Positions 22,943 through 28,031 of a stretch of 28,031 nt of DNA are shown piece by piece; the stretch's first letter is position 1; every line of letters begins with the position of its first letter. The stretch is from CAZDSS01 sp964508185 (GTDB lineage: Bacteria; Pseudomonadota; Alphaproteobacteria; Sphingomonadales; Govanellaceae). The translations under genes were made by a program, and so were the position numbers. The notes beneath the pieces are model-generated. The model saw only the letters and a program-made list of their open reading frames with translations, was not told where the DNA came from and did no database searches. Where the stretch lies: assembly GCA_964508185.1 (NCBI GenBank), contig CAZDSS010000028.1, positions 1 to 28,031 of the forward strand. Direction: 5' to 3'.

Positions 22943-25012
22943 ATGAACAAGCTCATGCAGGCGGTCCTGTGGGCCGTGATCGCCCTTGTCGGCGCTGGGG
23001 CCCTTGCGGTGGTGGCGCTGCAAAGGGGGGAAAGCGTCAACGCGATCTGGATCGTGATCGCGGCCCTTTGCGTCTATCTCATCGCCTATCGCTATTATTC
23101 CCGCTTCATTGCCAACCATGTCCTGAGGCTCGATCCCGCGCGGCCGACGCCCGCCGTCCGGCTCAATGACGGGCTCGATTACGTGCCCACCGGGAAGGCC
23201 GTCCTGTTCGGCCATCATTTCGCGGCGATCGCCGGGGCCGGCCCGCTCGTGGGGCCCATTCTTGCGGCGCAGATGGGCTATCTCCCGGGCATGCTCTGGA
23301 TCCTCGCGGGCGTGGTTTTCGCGGGGGCGGTGCAGGACATGGTGGTCCTGTTCCTGTCCGTGCGCCGGGACGGCCGCTCGCTCGGCGAGATCGTCCGCGC
23401 CGAGATGGGGGAGGTCGCCGGGATCGTGGTGCAGGTCGGCATCCTCCTCATCATGGTGATCCTGCTTGCGGTCCTCGCCCTCGTGGTGGTGAAGGCGCTC
23501 GCCCACAGCCCCTGGGGCCTGTTCACCGTGGCGGCGACCATCCCGATCGCCATCCTCATGGGGCTCTATGGCCGCTTTCTCCGCCCCGGGCGCATCGGGG
23601 AAATGTCCCTGATCGGCGTCGTGCTGCTGTTGCTCGCCATCTGGGGCGGCGGCGTCATCGCCGAGCATCCCACGCTCGGCCCCGTCTTCTCGGTGGACGG
23701 GGAGACGCTGGCCATCCTCATGATCGCCTACGGCTTCGCGGCCTCGGTCCTTCCCGTCTGGTTCCTGCTCGCGCCCCGCGACTATCTTTCGACCTTCCTC
23801 AAGATCGGGGTGATCGTGGCCCTCGCGCTCGCGATCCTGCTGGTGACGCCGGATCTGAAGATGCCTGCGATCACCCGCTTCATCGACGGCAGCGGACCCG
23901 TATTCTCGGGCAACCTGTTCCCGTTCCTGTTCATCACCATCGCCTGCGGGGCGGTCTCGGGCTTCCATGCCCTCATCTCCTCCGGCACCACGCCCAAGAT
24001 GATCGAGAACGAGGGTCAAGTCCGCTTCATCGGCTACGGCGCCATGCTGACGGAATCGGCGGTCGCCATGATGGCGCTCATCGCCGCCGCCATTCTCGAT
24101 CCTGGCGTCTATTTCGCCATGAACAGCCCCGCGGCGCTCATCGGCGCCACGCCCGAACAGGCGGCGGCGGTGATCTCCGGCTGGGGCTTCGCGGTGACGC
24201 CCGAGGATCTTTCGGGGCTTGCCGCCGCCGTCGGGGAACAGACGGTGCTGTCGCGCACGGGCGGTGCGCCGACCTTGGCCGTCGGCATGGCGCAGATCCT
24301 GTCCGAAGTGATCGGCGGACCCGCACTCATGGCCTTCTGGTACCATTTCGCCATCCTGTTCGAGGCCCTGTTCATCCTCACCACCATCGATGCGGGCACC
24401 CGGGTCTGCCGCTTCATGATCCAGGACCTGATCGGCCATGCGGTCCCGGCGCTGAAGCACACCCAGTCCTGGGCCGGGAACCTGGTGGCGACGACGCTTG
24501 CGGTCACCGGCTGGGGCTACATCCTCTATCAGGGCGTGGTGGATCCCTTGGGCGGCATCAACAGCCTGTGGCCCCTGTTCGGCATCTCGAACCAGATGCT
24601 GGCGGCGATCGCGCTGACGCTATGCACCGTGGTGCTGTTCAGGATGAAGCGGGAGCGCTTCGCCTGGGTGACGGCGGCGCCCACATTATGGCTTCTCGTC
24701 TGCACCATGACTGCGGGCTGGCAGAAGCTCCTCCATTCCGATCCCGCCATCGGCTTCCTGGCGCAGCGCTCGCTCTATGAGGAAGCGCTCGCCCGCGGCG
24801 ACCTTCTGGGCCCGGCCAAAAGCCTCGATGACATGCGGCAGATCATCGGCAATGCGGAACTCAACGCTGGCCTCACTGCCGCTTTCCTGCTGGTGGTCGC
24901 GGCCATGGTGGTGTTCGGCGTCCGCCGCGTTCTGGAAGCGCGCCGGGTCGATCATCCGACGGCGCGGGAGACCATGGCGACCGCCCCTCATGAAGCAGGA
25001 TTGCGGGCATGA
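22943..25012 (+). CDS. cstA: CstA/BtsT-family carbon starvation transporter (pyruvate or peptide)
   Basis: 689 residues, the normal length for CstA, with around sixteen to eighteen hydrophobic segments. Diagnostic family blocks are visible: YYSRFIANHVLRLDPARPTPAVRLNDGLDYVPTGKAVLFGHHFAAIAGAGPLVGP, LPGMLWILAGVVFAGAVQDM and GFHALISSGTTPKMIENE. E. coli members take up peptides (CstA) or pyruvate (BtsT). The ATG at 22943 follows GTGGAG. The gene overlaps its small partner by ATGA, which is the usual arrangement. If the island's lyase yields pyruvate, this carrier may be physiologically linked, but it is a common housekeeping gene and the link is speculative. Confidence 0.93.
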   Translation: MNKLMQAVLWAVIALVGAGALAVVALQRGESVNAIWIVIAALCVYLIAYRYYSRFIANHVLRLDPARPTPAVRLNDGLDYVPTGKAVLFGHHFAAIAGAGPLVGPILAAQMGYLPGMLWILAGVVFAGAVQDMVVLFLSVRRDGRSLGEIVRAEMGEVAGIVVQVGILLIMVILLAVLALVVVKALAHSPWGLFTVAATIPIAILMGLYGRFLRPGRIGEMSLIGVVLLLLAIWGGGVIAEHPTLGPVFSVDGETLAILMIAYGFAASVLPVWFLLAPRDYLSTFLKIGVIVALALAILLVTPDLKMPAITRFIDGSGPVFSGNLFPFLFITIACGAVSGFHALISSGTTPKMIENEGQVRFIGYGAMLTESAVAMMALIAAAILDPGVYFAMNSPAALIGATPEQAAAVISGWGFAVTPEDLSGLAAAVGEQTVLSRTGGAPTLAVGMAQILSEVIGGPALMAFWYHFAILFEALFILTTIDAGTRVCRFMIQDLIGHAVPALKHTQSWAGNLVATTLAVTGWGYILYQGVVDPLGGINSLWPLFGISNQMLAAIALTLCTVVLFRMKRERFAWVTAAPTLWLLVCTMTAGWQKLLHSDPAIGFLAQRSLYEEALARGDLLGPAKSLDDMRQIIGNAELNAGLTAAFLLVVAAMVVFGVRRVLEARRVDHPTARETMATAPHEAGLRA

Positions 25013-25218
25013 CGTCGGGCAGGATCCGGGACAGGTTGCGGGGGATGGCCCGCGCGGCGACGCGGGCCGCCCATCTCATGGCCGGGCTTCCCGATTACCA
25101 AGCCTATCTCGCCCATATGCGGGAGCATCACCCGGACCGCCGGCCGGCGAGCCGCGCCGAATTCGTCGCCGAATGTCAGAAGCGGCGCTATGGCGGCGGC
25201 ATGAACCGCTGCTGCTGA
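25009..25218 (+). CDS. YbdD/YjiX family small protein (DUF466)
   Basis: A 69-residue basic protein. The core PDYQAYLAHMREHHPDRRPASRAEFVAECQKRRYGGG with a Cys-rich end (MNRCC) is characteristic of the YbdD/YjiX family, which is almost always encoded immediately after CstA-type carriers. The start overlaps the cstA stop (ATGA). In E. coli these proteins have been linked to function of the carrier; the mechanism is not known to me. It ends five bases before the convergent TetR gene. Confidence 0.9.
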   Translation: MTSGRIRDRLRGMARAATRAAHLMAGLPDYQAYLAHMREHHPDRRPASRAEFVAECQKRRYGGGMNRCC

Positions 25219-25223
25219 GGGGT

Positions 25224-25844
25224 TCAGCTTTCCTCTGTCTCGGGCGACAGGATCCGGGGCAGGAAGGTGAGGAGCGCGTCCTTCATGACGGCGAGGTCCA
25301 TGTCGGGCTCGCGCACCATGCGCACCCGCAGCCCCTCGAGAATGCACTGGATCAGGAAACCCACCGCCTTGTTGCGGGGTTCGGGGATGCCGAGCCCGCC
25401 CTGTGCGGGGCTCCGCGACAGCCAGTCGCAGAAATCGGCGCGGAGAATGAGGTCCGACGAGCGGACGGCGGCGGCGATCTTGGGATCGCGCGACGCCTCC
25501 GACGACATCTCGAGGAACAGGATCGGGTTCATGCGGTTTTCGCAGGTGGGCGCGGCCGCCGATTTCCAGATCTCGAGGGGAAGGTCGTAGCTGCCGTCGA
25601 GCTTGGCGATCTCCGCCCGCGCAAGCTCCAGCTGCTGCTCGATGATGGCGAGGATGATCTCGCTCTTGCTTTCGAAGTAGCGATAGATGAGCCCGGGGCT
25701 CATCTGCGCCGTCTCGGCGATGGAGGCCATGCTCGCCGCATGGAAGCCGTGCTTGACGAAGCACTTCTTGGCGGCGGCGAGGATGCGGGCGCGCTGGGCC
25801 TGGGCGCGCGCCTCGGCCTTGCTGATGGGTTCGGTCTCGCTCAT
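25224..25844 (-). CDS. TetR-family regulator of the RND efflux operon
   Basis: 206 residues. The N-terminal helix-turn-helix is ARILAAAKKCFVKHGFHAASMASIAETAQMSPGLIYRYFESKSEI, a standard TetR signature. The C-terminal ligand domain is not assignable to a known inducer. Its ATG overlaps the outer-membrane factor stop (ATGA), so it is co-transcribed as the last gene of the efflux operon rather than divergent from it, as is more usual. It is expected to repress the operon and respond to a pump substrate. If it controls the promoter ahead of the whole operon, that site lies beyond the right edge of the window. Confidence 0.9.
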   Translation of the reverse strand: MSETEPISKAEARAQAQRARILAAAKKCFVKHGFHAASMASIAETAQMSPGLIYRYFESKSEIILAIIEQQLELARAEIAKLDGSYDLPLEIWKSAAAPTCENRMNPILFLEMSSEASRDPKIAAAVRSSDLILRADFCDWLSRSPAQGGLGIPEPRNKAVGFLIQCILEGLRVRMVREPDMDLAVMKDALLTFLPRILSPETEES

Positions 25845-27292
25845 CGGCTCGCCTCCAGCCAGCCGCCGCCAAGGACGCGGTAAAGGGTCACCCGGTTCGC
25901 CTGCTCGGCGCGCAGGGTATCCACCAGCTGCTGCTGCGCCTGATAGAGCGTGCGCTGGGTGTCGAGCAGGGTGATGAAGCTTTCAAGCCCCGCCTTGTAG
26001 CGCGCTTCCGACAGATCATAGGCGCGCTGGGCGGCGGCAAGCTGGGCCTCCACCGCCGCCTTCTGCTCGGCCAGCGTCCGGGTCAGCGCCAGGGCGTCCG
26101 CCACCTCGCGGAAGCCGTTCTGGATCGCCTGCTCATAGCGCGCGAGCGCGATGTCCCGGTCGGCGGTGGCGACGCCCAGATTGGCGCGGAGCCGCCCGCC
26201 CTGGAAGATGGGCAGATTGATGCGCGGGATGAAGGACCATACGCCCGTGCCGCTGCTGAAGAGCTCGTCGAACTCCGTGCTCGCCGTGCCGACGCTGCCG
26301 GTCAGGGTGATGGACGGGAAGAACGCCGCCCGCGCCGCGCCGATATTGGCATTGGCCGCGCGCAGGAGCTGCTCGGCCTCGATGATGTCGGGCCGGCGCA
26401 GCAGCACCTCGGACGGAACGCCGGCGGGGAGCGGGGTGACGCCGCTCACCGCGTCGAAGCTCTGCGGCAGCAGTTCCTCGGGCACCGGCGCGCCCACCAG
26501 AAGATTGAGCGCGTTGAGATCCTGGGCGACGAAGCCGGTGAAGCGGGAAAGGTCGGCCCGCGCGGTCTCGAGCTCCGCCTCCGCCTGGGAGAGTTCGAGG
26601 CTGGACACCGCCCCCAGTTCGTGGCGCTGCCGGATGAGGTCGAGGGCGCGCTGCCGGTTGGCGAGAGCATCCCGCGCCACCCGCTGCAGCTCCTGATCGG
26701 CGCTCAGGGTGAGATAGGCGTTGGCCACTTCCGCGACCAGCGTCAGCTGGGCGCTGCGCCGCGCTTCCTCCTGCGCGAAATAGCGGCGGAGCGCCGCCTG
26801 GCTCAGGTTATGGACGCGGCCGAAGAGGTCGAGCTCGAAATTGGTGATGCCGATGTCGGCCTGGTAATATTCGCGGAGGCTCAAATTGCTCCGTCCCGAG
26901 CCGCCGGAGCGGGTAAGGGTGCCGGTGGCGTCGATCGAGGGGAGCTGGTCCGCCCGCTGGATGCGGTAGAGGGCGCGCGCCCGCTCCACATTGAGGACGG
27001 CGACCCTGAGATCGCGGTTGTTCTCCAGCGCCTGGGCGACGATGGTCGCAAGCTTCTCGTCCCTGAAGAAGTCGCGCCAGCCGATGTCGGCCGCAGTCGG
27101 GGCCAGCGGTTCGCCTTCGGTCTCCGCAGCGGGCCGCGCTTCCGCCGTCTCCGGCGGGATGGGCCAGCTTGCGGGGATCTGCGGATCGGCGGTGGGCAGG
27201 CTCGGCTCCAGCGCCGAGCAGCCCGCGACCATGAGCCCGAGCGCAACGCACAGCGCCGGGATGGAAGTGGATCGGGTGAGGTTACGCATCAT
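25841..27292 (-). CDS. RND outer-membrane factor lipoprotein (NodT/OprM-like)
   Basis: 483 residues. The signal sequence ends in a lipobox (LGLMVAGC followed by SALEPSLP), so the protein is a lipid-anchored outer-membrane channel. Two repeated outer-membrane-efflux domains follow: the first has DIGWRDFFRDEKLATIVAQALENNRDLRVA, the second has RPDIIEAEQLLRAANANIGAARAAFFPSITLTGS, and there are long heptad helices (QRAYDLSEARYKAGLESFITLLDTQRTLYQAQQQL). Either of two adjacent ATGs may be used; GGAG lies six bases before the first at 27292. The start overlaps the end of the RND gene. It forms the exit duct of the tripartite pump. Confidence 0.92.
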   Translation of the reverse strand: MMRNLTRSTSIPALCVALGLMVAGCSALEPSLPTADPQIPASWPIPPETAEARPAAETEGEPLAPTAADIGWRDFFRDEKLATIVAQALENNRDLRVAVLNVERARALYRIQRADQLPSIDATGTLTRSGGSGRSNLSLREYYQADIGITNFELDLFGRVHNLSQAALRRYFAQEEARRSAQLTLVAEVANAYLTLSADQELQRVARDALANRQRALDLIRQRHELGAVSSLELSQAEAELETARADLSRFTGFVAQDLNALNLLVGAPVPEELLPQSFDAVSGVTPLPAGVPSEVLLRRPDIIEAEQLLRAANANIGAARAAFFPSITLTGSVGTASTEFDELFSSGTGVWSFIPRINLPIFQGGRLRANLGVATADRDIALARYEQAIQNGFREVADALALTRTLAEQKAAVEAQLAAAQRAYDLSEARYKAGLESFITLLDTQRTLYQAQQQLVDTLRAEQANRVTLYRVLGGGWLEASR

Positions 27293-28031
27293 GGTCGTCT
27301 CCGGTCGCCGTGGCGGTCTGGGCATCGGCGGCGGCTCCTTCCGGCGCGCGCTTCCAGCGGCGCTGGAACCATTCCACCGTGCGCTCCACCGTCACGAAGA
27401 AGAGCGGAATGAAGAAAATGCCGAGCGAGGTGCCGACGATCATGCCGCCGAGCACGCCGGTCCCGATGGCGCGCTGCGCGCCCGACCCGGCGCCGCTTGC
27501 GATCGCAAGCGGCAGCACGCCGAGACCGAAGGCCAGGGACGTCATCAGGATCGGCCGCAGCCGGTCGCGGATCGCCTGCATGGTGGCCGAGATGAGGTCC
27601 ATGCCCTTCTCGATGTTCTCGGTGGCGAATTCCACGATCAGGATGGCGTTCTTGCTGGTGAGACCCACGGTGGTGAGCATGGCCACCTGGAAATAGACGT
27701 CCCGTTCCATCCCGCGCAAGGTCGCGGCGAGCGCCGTCCCCAGGATGCCGAGGGGGGCGACCAGCAGCACCGCGGTCGGGATGGTCCAGCTTTCGTAAAG
27801 CGCCGCAAGGCACAGGAACACGATCAGCAGCGACAGGGTGTAAAGCAGGGTCGTCTGCTCGCCCGCCTGCTTTTCCTGGTAGGACACGCCCGTCCAGGAC
27901 ATGCCGATGCCGTCAGGCAGCTGGGCGACCAGCCGCTCCACCTCCGCCATGGCCTCGCCCGAGCTCATGCCCGGCGCGGCCTCGCCCTGGATTTCAAGGG
28001 CGGGCACGCCGTTGTAGCGCTCGAGCCGCGG
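27282..28031 (-). CDS. RND multidrug efflux pump (AcrB/MexF-like), C-terminal part, truncated by window end
   Basis: 249 C-terminal residues of an inner-membrane proton-driven pump; the N-terminal three-quarters lie past base 28031. The fragment starts in the porter domain (LERYNGVPALEIQGEAAPGMSSGEAM) and continues through the last five transmembrane helices with the family block GLTSKNAILIVEFATENIEKG and RLRPILMTSLAFGLGVLPLAIASGAGSGAQRAIGTGVLGGM. These match hydrophobe/amphiphile efflux-1 members. The hydrophilic tail is followed by an eleven-base overlap with the outer-membrane factor gene. A membrane-fusion protein gene is expected upstream, outside the window. Confidence 0.93.
   Translation of the reverse strand, partial: PRLERYNGVPALEIQGEAAPGMSSGEAMAEVERLVAQLPDGIGMSWTGVSYQEKQAGEQTTLLYTLSLLIVFLCLAALYESWTIPTAVLLVAPLGILGTALAATLRGMERDVYFQVAMLTTVGLTSKNAILIVEFATENIEKGMDLISATMQAIRDRLRPILMTSLAFGLGVLPLAIASGAGSGAQRAIGTGVLGGMIVGTSLGIFFIPLFFVTVERTVEWFQRRWKRAPEGAAADAQTATATGDDHDA

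Noticed and set aside
21007..23040. A 677-codon minus-strand open frame opposite the MFS exporter
   Set aside because: His/Arg/Gly/Asp-rich shadow translation of a membrane protein gene; no motif support.
1..28031. CRISPR arrays, tRNA/rRNA genes, insertion sequences, prophage or plasmid origin
   Set aside because: No regular direct repeats, transposase or integrase signatures, terminal inverted repeats or RNA gene signatures were seen; gaps between genes are all short.

Overview
This window is GC-rich DNA from a Gram-negative bacterium, most likely an alphaproteobacterium. The reasons are a TonB-dependent receptor, an RND/outer-membrane-factor efflux set, tightly packed genes with many ATGA stop/start overlaps, and carboxyspermidine-type polyamine genes. 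I could not assign a genus. There are 25 protein-coding genes (two cut by the window edges). I saw no tRNA, rRNA, insertion sequence or CRISPR array. No stretch over about 190 bases lacks a gene.

Region 1 (1-16.8 kb, extending to 18.5 kb) looks like one catabolic island for an unidentified organic acid, aromatic or N-heterocyclic compound. Two operons diverge from a promoter region at 7727-7899. The minus-strand operon runs: MFS importer, class A FAD monooxygenase, Asp/Glu racemase/maleate isomerase-fold enzyme, bicupin, zinc-type alcohol dehydrogenase, LeuC-like and LeuD-like hydratase subunits, and a cysteine amidohydrolase cut by the window start. The plus-strand operon runs: second bicupin, 2-methylisocitrate/dimethylmalate-lyase-type enzyme, HisD-like dehydrogenase, SDR, then a TonB-dependent receptor and a 3-hydroxyacyl-CoA-dehydrogenase-like enzyme. 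An MhpR-like IclR regulator sits with a third bicupin, opposite a double-SDR protein. A near-identical 15-bp palindrome (TTTTCGCCWGGCGAA) lies in both divergent promoter regions. This suggests that the regulator ties the segments into one regulon.

A plausible, unproven chemistry is: outer-membrane and inner-membrane uptake, hydroxylation, cupin-catalysed oxygenative cleavage, amide hydrolysis, hydration of a substituted maleate by the LeuCD-like pair, and cleavage of the resulting alkylmalate by the lyase to central metabolites. The dehydrogenases would process side chains. Several members are unusual. The racemase-fold enzyme lacks both catalytic cysteines, the alcohol dehydrogenase has lost its catalytic-zinc ligands, and the three bicupins place the metal site in different halves.

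Region 2 (18.5-21 kb) is a polyamine pair: carboxy(nor)spermidine dehydrogenase and decarboxylase (nspC). Region 3 (21-25.2 kb) holds an EntS-type MFS exporter, a CstA/BtsT-family pyruvate/peptide transporter and its small YbdD/YjiX partner. Region 4 (25.2-28 kb) is an RND efflux operon on the minus strand: the C-terminal part of the RND pump, an outer-membrane lipoprotein channel, and a TetR regulator encoded last.
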